DNA of 64,000 nt, from assembly GCF_001905725.1 (NCBI RefSeq), contig NZ_LIWB01000005.1, positions 310,001-374,000 on the forward strand, read 5' to 3'. Below, piece after piece: positions 1 to 8,221 of this stretch. The DNA is from Streptomyces sp. CB02400 (GTDB lineage: Bacteria > Actinomycetota > Actinomycetes > Streptomycetales > Streptomycetaceae). The position numbers were made by a program, and so were the translations under genes. How positions within the stretch are numbered: position 1 is the stretch's first letter; the number at the start of each line of letters is the position of its first letter. A model generated the notes under the pieces. It was not told where the DNA came from, did not search any database, and was given only the letters and a program-made list of their open reading frames with translations.

Positions 1-1
1 C

Positions 2-1552
2 AAGGTCATGGACTTCGGCATCGCCCGCGCGATGGGCGACTCCGGCATGACGATGACCCAGACCGCGGCCGTCATCGGCACCGCGCAGTACCTCTCGCCG
101 GAGCAGGCCAAGGGCGAGCAGGTCGACGCGCGTTCCGACCTGTACTCCACCGGCTGCCTGCTGTACGAGCTGCTGACCGTCCGGCCGCCCTTCGTGGGCG
201 ACTCCCCGGTCGCGGTCGCCTACCAGCACGTACGGGAGGAACCGCAGCCGCCGAGCGTCTTCGACCCCGAGATCACGCCCGAGATGGACGCGATCGTGCT
301 GAAGGCGCTGGTCAAGGACCCCGACTACCGGTACCAGTCGGCCGACGAGATGCGCGCCGACATCGAGGCCTGCCTCGACGGCCAGCCCGTCGCGGCGACC
401 GCCGCCCTGGGCGCGGTCGGCTACGGCGGCTACCCCGACGACCAGCCGACGACGGCCCTGCGCCAGGATGCCGGTGCCGCGGCGGCGACCTCGATGCTGC
501 CGCCCATGAACCCGGACGACGGCGGCTACGGCTACGACGACCGCCAGAGCCGCCGACGCCAGCCGAAGAAGAACAACACCTCGACGATATTGCTGGTCGT
601 GGCGGGTGTCCTGGTCCTCATCGGCGCGATCCTGATCGGCCGCTGGGCCATCAGCGGCAGCGGTGGCGTGGGCAACGACAAGGTCGCGACCCCGAACTTC
701 GTCGGCGAGACCAAAGCGGACGCCGAAAAACTCGCCGTCAACGGCGACTTGCAACTGACCTTCGAAGAAGCACCCTGCGAGGAGCAGAGCAAGGGCAAGA
801 TCTGCGACCAGGACCCCGACGCGGGCGTCAAGGTCGACAAGGACTCCACCGTCACCCTGACGGTGTCCACCGGGGCACCGAAGGTCGCGGTGCCCGACGT
901 GCAGGGCCTCACCTACGAGAAGGCGAAGTCCCAGCTCGAGGAGAAGGGCTTCACGGTCGAGCAGGAGACGGAGGTCTCCGACCAGACCCCGGGTGTGGTC
1001 ATCGGACAGGACCCCGAGGGCGACACGGAGCAGGAGAAGGGCAGCACGATCACCCTCACCGTCGCCAAGGAGGCGGACAAGGCCACCGTGCCCGACGTCA
1101 CCAACAGGACCTGTGACGAGGCCAAGACGCAGATGACCGCCAACGAGCTCGTCGGCAACTGCGTCCAGGTGGAGACGGACAACCCGGCCCTGGTCGACAG
1201 GGTCATCGGAACCGATCCCGTGCAGGGCACCCAGCTCGCCAAGAACTCGCCGGTGACCATCCAGATCGGCAAGGCCAAGGAGAACCAGACCTTCGCCATG
1301 CCGAAGGTCACCCAGATGACGGTCGCCCAGGCCAAGCAGGTTCTCGCCGGGGCGGGCCTGCAGCTCGAGAAGATCCAGGGCGGTGGCGACGACAACGCCA
1401 TAGTGCTCCAGAGCACCCCGCAGGAAGGCCAGCAGGTCAAGAAGGGCGACAAGGTCACCTTGGTCGCCCTCGGCGGCCAGCAGGGCAACAATGGAGGCAA
1501 CAACGGCGGCGGCATCTTCGGCGGCCTCACCGGCGGCCGCGACGACGACTGA
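2..1552 (+). CDS. pknB: PknB-type Ser/Thr protein kinase with four PASTA domains (5' truncated)
   Basis: The gene enters the window already inside the kinase domain: the first complete codons read KVMDFGIA, the DFG metal-binding motif, followed by the activation segment and GTAQYLSPEQ (P+1/APE region). A membrane segment (LLVVAGVLVLIGAIL) lies near visible residues 192-212. Four extracellular PASTA repeats follow, each starting with a variant of VPDV(Q/T) or TPNF, and a Gly/Asn-rich tail ends the protein. PASTA kinases sense muropeptides or lipid II and phosphorylate division and wall-synthesis proteins. The N-lobe, Lys and HRD loop are outside the window. The PASTA count and oriC proximity fit PknB. 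Orthology to a specific mycobacterial gene is inference. Confidence 0.93.
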   Translation, partial: KVMDFGIARAMGDSGMTMTQTAAVIGTAQYLSPEQAKGEQVDARSDLYSTGCLLYELLTVRPPFVGDSPVAVAYQHVREEPQPPSVFDPEITPEMDAIVLKALVKDPDYRYQSADEMRADIEACLDGQPVAATAALGAVGYGGYPDDQPTTALRQDAGAAAATSMLPPMNPDDGGYGYDDRQSRRRQPKKNNTSTILLVVAGVLVLIGAILIGRWAISGSGGVGNDKVATPNFVGETKADAEKLAVNGDLQLTFEEAPCEEQSKGKICDQDPDAGVKVDKDSTVTLTVSTGAPKVAVPDVQGLTYEKAKSQLEEKGFTVEQETEVSDQTPGVVIGQDPEGDTEQEKGSTITLTVAKEADKATVPDVTNRTCDEAKTQMTANELVGNCVQVETDNPALVDRVIGTDPVQGTQLAKNSPVTIQIGKAKENQTFAMPKVTQMTVAQAKQVLAGAGLQLEKIQGGGDDNAIVLQSTPQEGQQVKKGDKVTLVALGGQQGNNGGNNGGGIFGGLTGGRDDD

Positions 1553-1575
1553 CGCGTAGCACCCCGTACGACAGG

Positions 1576-1607
1576 AGCCCCGGCCCTCTCCGGAGAGGGC
1601 CGGGGCT
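1576..1607 (+). terminator. Terminator of pknB
   Basis: A perfect 15-bp inverted repeat, left arm AGCCCCGGCCCTCTC, starts 24 nt after the pknB stop. No strong T-run follows, which is common in Streptomyces. Confidence 0.8.
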
Positions 1608-1734
1608 TCCGTCATGAGCCCGCCCCGCACACGCGTCCTCGCTTCGCTCGTGCCTTCGCCCGTCACCCCTCGTTGATCGGGTGGGGTGGGGCATCTGAGT
1701 TCTGCCCCGAGCACCGAACCGAAAGGGGCAGAAA

Positions 1735-2775
1735 GTGATCAACGAATCCGCACTCCTGGAGTCGAAGACTCTGCGCAGCAGCGTGCTGGACCGGACGGAC
1801 GTCCTCGACAGGGTGAAGGCCCTGTCGCTACTGCCGGACGGGATGCATGTGACGACGGCGATGGCGGCGGCGTACTTCGAGGTCACGATCGAAGCCGTCC
1901 GACAACTGACCAAGCGCCACCGTGAAGAGCTCGAAGTCAATGGAATGGCGGTACTCCGAGGCTCTGACCTGCGGCAATTCGAGAGTGACAACATGTCACG
2001 CTCGCTGGGAAGTTATCCACAGGCCCGTCGGAGCCTCACCATCTACTCCCGGCGAGCCATCCTCAACGTCGCCATGCTCCTCCGCGACAGCCACGTCGCC
2101 CGTCAGGTACGCACCTACCTGCTCGACATGGAGTACCTGGCCCGCACACAGCCTGTGGAAAACCCTCCGCAGCCCGACCCCGCCCTGCTCGACGACCGCA
2201 TCGACCAGCGGATCACCCGCATTCTCGGCACGACGGTCGTGCCGATGTTCAACGCCCTGATCGCCACCTCCGGTGAACACCGCCGCGAACTCATCGAGCT
2301 CCGCGAGGACATCGAGAACGTCGAACGCACGCTGTGCCGGCACCACCGCCGGATCAGCGGCCTGGAGGAAGAGATTCCGACAGACCGGGTCAGGGACTCC
2401 ATCGCGGCCATGACCTGGCAGGCGTTCGAACGTCATGTGGCCGACCTGCTGCGCCGGGACGGCTGCAACGAGGTCGTCGTACGACAGACCTACATCGACC
2501 GGGGCATCGACATCACCGCACGCACGGCCGACGGCCGTACCGTCGCCGTCCAGTGCAAGAACCGGGCGGGCCACCGCCACGTGCCGAGCTCGGACATGCA
2601 GAGGTTCGCCGGAGCCGCGCGAGCCGTCGAACGCGTCGACGTCGCCCTGTTCGTCACCACGTCCTACTTCAGCCACGAAGCACAGGCGATCGCCGACCTG
2701 AGCGGAGTCCTCACCGTGGACCGTGCGGAACTGGAGGCGTGGAGCGCCGGAGCGCGGCTGAAAGCACTGCGCTAG
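1735..2775 (+). CDS. Mrr-like restriction endonuclease with N-terminal DNA-binding-type domain
   Basis: A 346-residue protein with GTG start and upstream AAAGGGG. Residues about 226-346 look like a type IV Mrr-family nuclease fold: D259 in RGID, then VAVQ-C-K with Q273 and K275, matching the D...(E/Q)xK active site. Residues about 35-130 resemble a helix-turn-helix or phage-regulator-like domain (HVTTAMAAAYFEV...SRRAILNVAMLL). A charged, probably coiled-coil segment (RRELIELREDIENVER) links the two. Such nucleases usually cut modified foreign DNA, but no methyltransferase or other defence gene is adjacent. Confident for the nuclease domain; the N-terminal domain assignment and target are inference. 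Confidence 0.75.
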   Translation: MINESALLESKTLRSSVLDRTDVLDRVKALSLLPDGMHVTTAMAAAYFEVTIEAVRQLTKRHREELEVNGMAVLRGSDLRQFESDNMSRSLGSYPQARRSLTIYSRRAILNVAMLLRDSHVARQVRTYLLDMEYLARTQPVENPPQPDPALLDDRIDQRITRILGTTVVPMFNALIATSGEHRRELIELREDIENVERTLCRHHRRISGLEEEIPTDRVRDSIAAMTWQAFERHVADLLRRDGCNEVVVRQTYIDRGIDITARTADGRTVAVQCKNRAGHRHVPSSDMQRFAGAARAVERVDVALFVTTSYFSHEAQAIADLSGVLTVDRAELEAWSAGARLKALR

Positions 2776-2787
2776 GACCATGGGCAG

Positions 2788-2828
2788 AAGGCCCGAAGCC
2801 GCAAAAGCAGGTTGCGGCTTCGGGCCTT
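2788..2828. terminator. Bidirectional terminator between nuclease and sortase genes
   Basis: A perfect 16-bp inverted repeat (left arm AAGGCCCGAAGCCGCA) with a 9-nt loop lies between the convergent nuclease (ends 2775) and sortase (ends 2866) genes and can serve both. Confidence 0.85.
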
Positions 2829-2865
2829 CGCCATGGTAGACAACCGTCCCCCTCGGCAGGGGGAT

Positions 2866-3633
2866 TCAGCGCAGTTCCTCCGGCGGTGTCCGTTCCTCGT
2901 CCACCTTCTCCGTGCGGACCAGTTCCCCCCACACGATGTACCGGTACTTGCTGGTGTACACCGGCGTGCAGGTGGTCAGCGTGATGTAGTGGCCGGCCTT
3001 CTTCCTGCCGGACTCCTTCGGGATCTTCCCGAGGACGTCGACGTTGTACTTCGAGGTCTCGGGGAGGATCGCGTAGGTCTTGTAGACGTACCAGGTGTCC
3101 TTCGTCTCGAAGACGATCGGGTCACCCTTCTGGATCTTGTGGATGCCGTGGAACTTCGCGCCGTGCCCGTCCCGGTGGGCGGCGAGGGAGAAGTTGCCCT
3201 CCTTGCCTGAGGTCGGCAGGGTCGCCTTCACGGGGTCGGTGTAGTAGCCGGCGACGCCGTCGTTGAGGACCTTCATCGACGTGCCCTTCTCGACGAGGAT
3301 CTCGTCACCGCTCATCGCGGGCACGTGCAGGAAGCCGATGCCGTTCTTGCTGTCGTAGGAGGCGGGCTCACCGCTGCCACCGCCGTCGTCGGACTCCTGG
3401 GACCAGGAGTCGCGGACCTTGTCCGCCTGCTTGTCCGCCGCGCGGTCGGCGACGACGTTCGTCCACCACAGCGAGTAGACGACGAACAGGCCGAGCACCA
3501 GGCCCACGGTGATGAGGAGTTCCCCGAAGAAGCTGACCACCATCGCCACCGGCCCCAGCCTGCGGCGGCCCGGTGGCGGCGAGGACGCGGGCGCGTCGGC
3601 GTGTTCTTCGGTGTCGTCGGCGGTCGCTGCCAC
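2866..3633 (-). CDS. srtE2: Class E sortase (SrtE2-type)
   Basis: A 255-residue membrane-anchored transpeptidase. A Pro/Ala-rich cytoplasmic start is followed by one membrane segment (VSFFGELLITVGLVLGLFVVY) and the sortase beta-barrel. The catalytic triad is visible: His in LAAHRDGHG, Cys in TLTTCTP and the Arg in SKYRYIVWGE. Class E sortases attach LAXTG proteins such as chaplins to peptidoglycan. I chose GTG at 3633 because AGAGGAAA precedes it and it lies 13 nt after the upstream sortase stop; an ATG 10 codons earlier (3663) would overlap that gene. It is the last gene of the minus-strand run. Assigning 1 versus 2 follows S. coelicolor order from memory. Confidence 0.9.
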   Translation of the reverse strand: MAATADDTEEHADAPASSPPPGRRRLGPVAMVVSFFGELLITVGLVLGLFVVYSLWWTNVVADRAADKQADKVRDSWSQESDDGGGSGEPASYDSKNGIGFLHVPAMSGDEILVEKGTSMKVLNDGVAGYYTDPVKATLPTSGKEGNFSLAAHRDGHGAKFHGIHKIQKGDPIVFETKDTWYVYKTYAILPETSKYNVDVLGKIPKESGRKKAGHYITLTTCTPVYTSKYRYIVWGELVRTEKVDEERTPPEELR

Positions 3634-3646
3634 GTTTCCTCTGCCC

Positions 3647-4783
3647 TTAACTGACGAGCGCATCCGGCTTGCCCTTGCTGCGCGGCCGTTCCTCGACCAT
3701 CTTGCCCCAGACGATCAAGCGGTACTTGCTGGTGAACTCCGGTGTGCACGTGGTCAGCGTGATGTAGCGGCCGGGCCCGGTGAAGCCCGAGCCCTTCGGC
3801 ACCGGGTCGAGGACGCTCACATTGCTCGGCGACGTCACCGGCAGGATCGACGCCATCTTGTAGACGAAGTACTCGTCCTGCGTCTCCACCACGATCGGGT
3901 CGCCCGGCTCCAGCCGGTTGATGTACCGGAACGGTTCCCCGTGCGTGTTGCGGTGGCCCGCGAGCCCGAAGTTGCCGGTCTTCGCGTCCGGCATCGCCGT
4001 CTTCAGCGCGCCCTCCGCGTAGTGCCCCACCATGCCGCGGTCGAGCACCTTCTTGCTGCTGATGCCCTCGGCGATCGGCACCACGACGTCCAGTTTGGGG
4101 ATGTGCAGCAGCGCGAAGCCCTGCCCCGGCTCGAACGCCCCCGGCTTGCGCTCGCCGCTGGCCCAGTCGTCCTGGAGGTCGCTGACCTCCTTGCCGGCCT
4201 GCGCGTGCGCCCGCACGTTCGTCCACCACAACTGGTAGGTGACGAACAGCAGCATGAGCACACCGCAGGTGATGAACACCTCGCCGATGGCCCGGCTCGC
4301 GACGACCGCCGGACTCGCCTTGCGCGCCCGCGCCTGCCGACGCGCCTCCACCCGCGACAGCGGCGCCCGTGGCACCCCCTCAGGCGCCTCTGACGCCCCT
4401 TCCCGGCCCGCGTCCGCACCAGGGCCCTCCACGGCCTTGTGAGAGCCTCCACGGCGCCCGTGGCGCTTCCTGGCGGCCTTCCTGCGGGCCGCACGCCCGC
4501 CCGGCGCCGCTAAAGGAGCCGACGCTGACTCCTCACGCGCCGTCCGAGCCGTCCGCTCCGGCGGCTCGGGGATCCGCAGCGCCACCGTCTCCTCGTCGAC
4601 CGGCGGCAGATACGCGGTGCTCTCGGCAGCGCCGCCACAGGAGCCGGACGCCGTGTCGCCGTACCAGCCGTCCCCGTACGCGCCCGGCGCCCCGTACGGC
4701 TGTCCGCCGTACGAGGTGTCCTGTTCGCCGGCGCCGCCGTAGGCGTCGGCGCCGGACTCGCGCTCGGGGCGCAGCGCGGTCAC
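3647..4783 (-). CDS. srtE1: Class E sortase (SrtE1-type), long N-terminal tail
   Basis: A 378-residue protein. About 170 residues of Gly/Tyr/Ala then Arg/Lys-rich cytoplasmic sequence precede a single membrane segment (IGEVFITCGVLMLLFVTYQL) and a sortase domain with His in LAGHRNTHG, Cys in TLTTCTP and Arg in SKYRLIVWG. The GTG start at 4783 overlaps the TGA of pabA (GTGA), so the two are translationally coupled. The other sortase follows 13 nt downstream. The pair probably acts redundantly in anchoring aerial-hyphae surface proteins, which is known for S. coelicolor and inferred here. A further in-frame ATG at 4849 is possible but would lie inside pabA. Confidence 0.9.
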   Translation of the reverse strand: MTALRPERESGADAYGGAGEQDTSYGGQPYGAPGAYGDGWYGDTASGSCGGAAESTAYLPPVDEETVALRIPEPPERTARTAREESASAPLAAPGGRAARRKAARKRHGRRGGSHKAVEGPGADAGREGASEAPEGVPRAPLSRVEARRQARARKASPAVVASRAIGEVFITCGVLMLLFVTYQLWWTNVRAHAQAGKEVSDLQDDWASGERKPGAFEPGQGFALLHIPKLDVVVPIAEGISSKKVLDRGMVGHYAEGALKTAMPDAKTGNFGLAGHRNTHGEPFRYINRLEPGDPIVVETQDEYFVYKMASILPVTSPSNVSVLDPVPKGSGFTGPGRYITLTTCTPEFTSKYRLIVWGKMVEERPRSKGKPDALVS

Positions 4784-5418
4784 GCCGTGGCCCTGCCCAC
4801 CACCGGGGCGAGCCCCGCCGACCTCGCCACCGCGCCCTCGTCGCCGCACTCCACCAGCCAGTTGGCCAGCATCCGGTGGCCGTGTTCGGTCAGCACCGAC
4901 TCGGGATGGAACTGCACACCCTCGACCAGGAGTTCACGGTGCCTCAGCCCCATCACCATGCCGTCCGGCGTCCTGGCCGTGACCTCCAGCTCCGCCGGTA
5001 CCGTGGCCGGGTCGGCGGCCAGCGAGTGGTAGCGGGTCGCCGTGAACGGGGAGGGCAGGCCCGTGAAGACGCCCTTGCCCCCGTGCTCCACCGGCGACGT
5101 CTTGCCGTGCAGCAGCTCGGGCGCACGGCCCACGACACCGCCGTACGCCACCTGCATCGACTGCATGCCGAGGCAGACGCCGAAGACCGGCACCCCGGTG
5201 GACGCGCAGTGCCGGACCATGTCCACGCAGACGCCGGCCTCCTCGGGAGTGCCGGGGCCCGGCGACAGCAGCACCCCGTCGAAACCGTCCTGGGCATGCG
5301 CCGTCGACACCTCGTCGTTGCGCAGGACCTCGCACTCGGCGCCCAGTTGGTAGAGGTACTGGACCAGGTTGAAGACGAAGCTGTCGTAGTTGTCGACGAC
5401 GAGAATGCGCGCGCTCAC
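4780..5418 (-). CDS. pabA: Aminodeoxychorismate/anthranilate synthase component II (glutamine amidotransferase)
   Basis: A 212-residue class I glutamine amidotransferase. N-terminal ILVVDNYDSFVFNLVQYL is the family signature, GVCLGMQ holds the nucleophile Cys, and VQFHPES holds the catalytic His and neighbouring Glu. It hydrolyses glutamine and passes ammonia to a chorismate-binding component I, giving 4-amino-4-deoxychorismate (folate) or anthranilate (tryptophan). No component I is nearby, so it may be shared. GTG start at 5418 overlaps the preceding stop (GTGA), and its own stop overlaps the sortase start. PabA versus TrpG cannot be separated from sequence alone. Confidence 0.9.
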   Translation of the reverse strand: MSARILVVDNYDSFVFNLVQYLYQLGAECEVLRNDEVSTAHAQDGFDGVLLSPGPGTPEEAGVCVDMVRHCASTGVPVFGVCLGMQSMQVAYGGVVGRAPELLHGKTSPVEHGGKGVFTGLPSPFTATRYHSLAADPATVPAELEVTARTPDGMVMGLRHRELLVEGVQFHPESVLTEHGHRMLANWLVECGDEGAVARSAGLAPVVGRATA

Positions 5419-5576
5419 TGGTTGTCCACCGTCACATCGTTGAAGGGCAGCAGCGGCTCGGCCCACGGGAAGACGTACTGGAAGAGGACGTAGACCACGG
5501 CGACGATCAGCACCAGTGAGATGAGTGCCCGCACCCATCCGTTGCCCGGCAGATGCCGCCAGATCCAGCTGTACAT
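5415..5576 (-). CDS. Small single-pass membrane protein
   Basis: A 53-residue protein beginning MYSWIWRHLPGN with one hydrophobic span (ALISLVLIVAVVYVLFQYVF) and a short acidic tail. The ATG at 5576 is preceded by GGAAGGGAC at good spacing; a longer frame to 5702 exists but lacks a comparable site. It overlaps pabA by GTGA and so belongs to the DUF881-pabA-sortase run. I do not recognise a function. It is conserved in position in Streptomyces as far as I recall. Confidence 0.75.
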   Translation of the reverse strand: MYSWIWRHLPGNGWVRALISLVLIVAVVYVLFQYVFPWAEPLLPFNDVTVDNQ

Positions 5577-5746
5577 GCCGTCCCTTCCGTCGTACCACGG
5601 CACCAGACCCACGCCGTACGCCAACAGACTAACGGCGCGACCCCTCCGGTTTCCCGGCCTCCACAGGCTGTGTGAGGTCAGGGCCGGCCCGGCCACGTGC
5701 ACCCACGCATACGTGGTTCAGGGCCGCTCTTCTCGATGTCCGGGCT

Positions 5747-5760
5747 GTTTCACGTGAAAC
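5747..5760. promoter_or_regulatory. parS: parS site 1
   Basis: Perfect GTTTCACGTGAAAC palindrome, the Streptomyces ParB binding site, in the gap between the DUF881 gene and the small membrane protein gene. Confidence 0.95.
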
Positions 5761-5772
5761 CGGGACGGGCCG

Positions 5773-6552
5773 CTACTCCACGGGCTTCGCGTAGTGCAGG
5801 TCCACCGTGCCCGCGTAGCCGGGCAGTGTCACCGTCCCGTTGTCCTCGACCTGCCAGCCGAGCCCGTAGACGTTGACGTACACCATGTAGTTCTGGATCG
5901 CCGGCGAGGCGCTGAGCGCCTTCTTCAGCTTCCCGGGATCACCGACCGCCGTGATCTTGTACGGCGGTGAGTAGACGCGGCCCTGGAGGATCAGGGTGTT
6001 GCCCACACAGCGCACGGCGCTGGTGGAGATCAGCCGCTGGTCCATGACCTTGATGCCCTCGGCGCCGCCCTGCCACATCGCGTTCACCACGGCCTGGAGG
6101 TCCTGCTGGTGGATGACCAGATAGTCGGGCTGCGGCTCGGGGTAGCCGGGGAGCTTCGCGGTGGCGTCCGGCGGCGCGTCGTCGAGGGTGACCGTGATCG
6201 CCTCGCCCTTGAGCTTCTGCGTGCCGGCACGCTTCTCCAGGGCGGCGAGCTTGTCGTCCTCCGCCTTGGTGCTGCCGTCGTCGCGCTCGGCGAGGGCCTC
6301 CACGTCGTCGCGCAACACTCCGTTGGACTCCTCCAGCTCGCCGTTCTTGCGGCTGCGCTCGTGGATCAGGTCGGAGAGCTTCAGCAGCGAGGCGTCCGTG
6401 CGGATGTTGGTGCCCTTGGCCGTGTCGAAGCTGGTGAAGAAGATGAGTCCCGCCAGAGCGAAGACACCCGCGGTGAGGATCCGCACGGGCCGGAGACGGC
6501 GTCGGCGGGCAGGACTGGATTCCTTCCCGGGGAAGTCGGCAGAATTGCTCAA
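5773..6552 (-). CDS. DUF881 family membrane protein
   Basis: A 259-residue protein: a basic N-terminus, one membrane segment (ILTAGVFALAGLIFFTSF, about residues 25-42), a charged coiled-coil stretch (about 60-110), then the extracytoplasmic DUF881 domain with ITVTLDDAP and DYLVIHQQDLQAVVNAMWQGGAEGIKV type elements. The start appears to be TTG at 6552, with AAGGG just upstream. DUF881 genes sit next to crgA and division genes in actinobacteria, and this one is divergent from crgA. Function is unknown; a role in envelope or division is inferred from context only. Confidence 0.88.
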   Translation of the reverse strand: MSNSADFPGKESSPARRRRLRPVRILTAGVFALAGLIFFTSFDTAKGTNIRTDASLLKLSDLIHERSRKNGELEESNGVLRDDVEALAERDDGSTKAEDDKLAALEKRAGTQKLKGEAITVTLDDAPPDATAKLPGYPEPQPDYLVIHQQDLQAVVNAMWQGGAEGIKVMDQRLISTSAVRCVGNTLILQGRVYSPPYKITAVGDPGKLKKALSASPAIQNYMVYVNVYGLGWQVEDNGTVTLPGYAGTVDLHYAKPVE

Positions 6553-6693
6553 CGTACCCTTATCTCCTTCGGCGCCGTGGAAGCACTACGCTAACGGACG
6601 CCCGGGGGAGTGCTCGGAGTCCCCTTGTACGCTGCCCCGAGCCCGACCCAGTTCCCTGCGCGGCCACGCAGCGCATCGACAGGAGAGACCCTC

Positions 6694-6948
6694 GTGCCGA
6701 AGTCACGTATCCGCAAGAAGGCCGACTACACGCCACCGCCGGCGAAGCAGACGACCGCGCTCAAGCTGACCAACCGTGCCTGGGTCGCGCCGGTGATGCT
6801 GGCCATGTTCCTCATCGGCCTGGCCTGGATCGTCGTCTTCTACGTCACCGACGGTTCGCTGCCCATCGACGCCCTGGGCAACTGGAACATCGTGGTGGGC
6901 TTCGGGTTCATCGCCGCCGGGTTCGGCGTCTCCACCCAGTGGAAGTAA
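6694..6948 (+). CDS. crgA: Cell division protein CrgA
   Basis: An 84-residue protein, the family's usual length in Streptomyces. Basic start [16 protein letters not shown], then two membrane segments ([18 protein letters not shown] and [15 protein letters not shown]) separated by a short extracytoplasmic loop. CrgA interacts with FtsZ and penicillin-binding proteins and limits septum formation during sporulation. GTG at 6694 follows GGAGAG; the longer frame from 6610 is rejected because it lacks family similarity. Confidence 0.95.
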   Translation: MPKSRIRKKADYTPPPAKQTTALKLTNRAWVAPVMLAMFLIGLAWIVVFYVTDGSLPIDALGNWNIVVGFGFIAAGFGVSTQWK

Positions 6949-6974
6949 CGCCCGCCGTACGGTGAGCGCTCCTC

Positions 6975-7003
6975 TGCCCAGGGCTGTCCATCAGCTCTGG
7001 GCA
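6975..7003 (+). terminator. Likely crgA terminator
   Basis: An 11-bp stem (TGCCCAGGGCT with AGCTCTGGGCA, one G-T pair) and a 7-nt loop begin 26 nt after the crgA stop. Confidence 0.65.
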
Positions 7004-7018
7004 GGGTTGTCCTCTGGG

Positions 7019-7069
7019 TTATCCACAGGCCTTGTCCACATGTGGATAGGAGACCCGATCTGTGGATAA
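7019..7069. promoter_or_regulatory. Cluster of four DnaA boxes outside oriC
   Basis: TTATCCACA at 7019-7027, TTGTCCACA at 7032-7040, TGTGGATAG at 7041-7049 (complement CTATCCACA) and TGTGGATAA at 7061-7069. A fifth, TGTGGACAA, lies at 7210-7218. Three of the four core boxes match the strong consensus exactly. The flanking genes crgA and rhomboid are convergent, so no promoter is expected here. High-affinity DnaA-box clusters near oriC that titrate DnaA are known in S. coelicolor; equivalence to one of those is inference. Confidence 0.85.
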
Positions 7070-7227
7070 CTTTCAGGCCGTTGACGCCGGTGTGACAGAA
7101 ATACCAGTAACCGAAAATCTGTTCGCACACAGCCTGAGCTGCGGAAACGCTGGTCGATCACCCAGCGCACAGCCTTCCCCGCACCCTGTGCACAAGATCC
7201 GACACCTACTGTGGACAAACTCGGGGC

Positions 7228-8118
7228 TCAGGTAAGCTGCGCCGTCCTCAACAGGGTCATCAGGACGACCACGGCCAGGACCAGCGCACATGTGCCGTAC
7301 TGCACCAACGCCCGCCGCTCGCGCGGGGCGTGCACCATGGCGTACCCGATCACGACACCGGCGACGAGCCCTCCGACATGGGCCTGCCAGGCGATGTTGC
7401 CCCAGCCGAACGTGATGATCACGTTGATCACCAACAGGGCGATGATCGGCCGCATGTCGTAGTTGAGCCGGCGCATCAGTACGGCGGTGGCACCGAACAG
7501 CCCGAAGATCGCTCCGGACGCACCGAGTGAGCCCTGGTTCGGGGCGACGATCACGTACGTAAGCGCGCTACCCGCGAGCCCGGAGACCAGGTAGAGGGCG
7601 AGGTAACGGGCTCGACCGAGCGCCTCTTCCAGAGGTCCGCCGATCCACCACAGGCTGAGCATGTTGAAGATGATGTGGATGTAGCTGCCGTGCAGGAACA
7701 TCGCTGTCAGCAATCGGTACCACTGCCCCTCCGTGACGCCTTCGACCGATCCGAGGAGGGGGATGTACGCACGGCCGATCAGCTGGAAGTGGTCGGTGAA
7801 GCGGTCGCCGAGCGACAGCTGGACCAGGAAGACGGCGAGGCAGAACCCGACCAGGATCTTGGTGATCAGCCGGGGATCGGCGGCGACGGCTCCACCGGCG
7901 AGCGTGCGGGGCATGGAGGCCGTCGGCGCGTGCCCCGTGCCGGAACCGCTGCGGACACACTCCGGGCACTGGAACCCGACCGAGGCGTCGACCATGCACT
8001 CGGGGCAGATCGGCCGCTCGCACCGGGTGCAGCGGATGCCGGTCTCGCGGTCCGGGTGGCGATAGCAGACGGGGACGCGCTGGGCGTCCTGCGGACTGCC
8101 GGCTGCCTGGTCGTCCAT
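7228..8118 (-). CDS. Rhomboid family intramembrane serine protease with N-terminal zinc finger
   Basis: A 296-residue protein. The N-terminus carries a B-box-like zinc finger (CYRHP...CTRCERPICPECM...CPEC). Six or so membrane helices follow, with the rhomboid active-site Ser in GASGAIFG, the partner His in AHVGG, and HGSYIHIIFNM between them. It cleaves membrane proteins within the bilayer; the substrate is unknown. ATG at 8118 is preceded by AGGGGAT. It follows ppiA, but the strong hairpin between the two suggests its own promoter. Confidence 0.93.
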   Translation of the reverse strand: MDDQAAGSPQDAQRVPVCYRHPDRETGIRCTRCERPICPECMVDASVGFQCPECVRSGSGTGHAPTASMPRTLAGGAVAADPRLITKILVGFCLAVFLVQLSLGDRFTDHFQLIGRAYIPLLGSVEGVTEGQWYRLLTAMFLHGSYIHIIFNMLSLWWIGGPLEEALGRARYLALYLVSGLAGSALTYVIVAPNQGSLGASGAIFGLFGATAVLMRRLNYDMRPIIALLVINVIITFGWGNIAWQAHVGGLVAGVVIGYAMVHAPRERRALVQYGTCALVLAVVVLMTLLRTAQLT

Positions 8119-8147
8119 GGGATCCCCTAGGTCGTGTGGAAAAGCCC

Positions 8148-8179
8148 CGCCCCGCCCATCCTTACGGATGAGCGGGGCG
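8148..8179 (-). terminator. Terminator of ppiA
   Basis: CGCCCCGC and CATCC pair with GGATG and GCGGGGCG around a 4-nt loop, with one internal mismatch, 43 nt past the ppiA stop and just upstream of the rhomboid gene. Confidence 0.7.
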
Positions 8180-8221
8180 ATTGGTTCCCTTCGAGGGCTT
8201 TCGCACTCCGGGGACGAGGTG

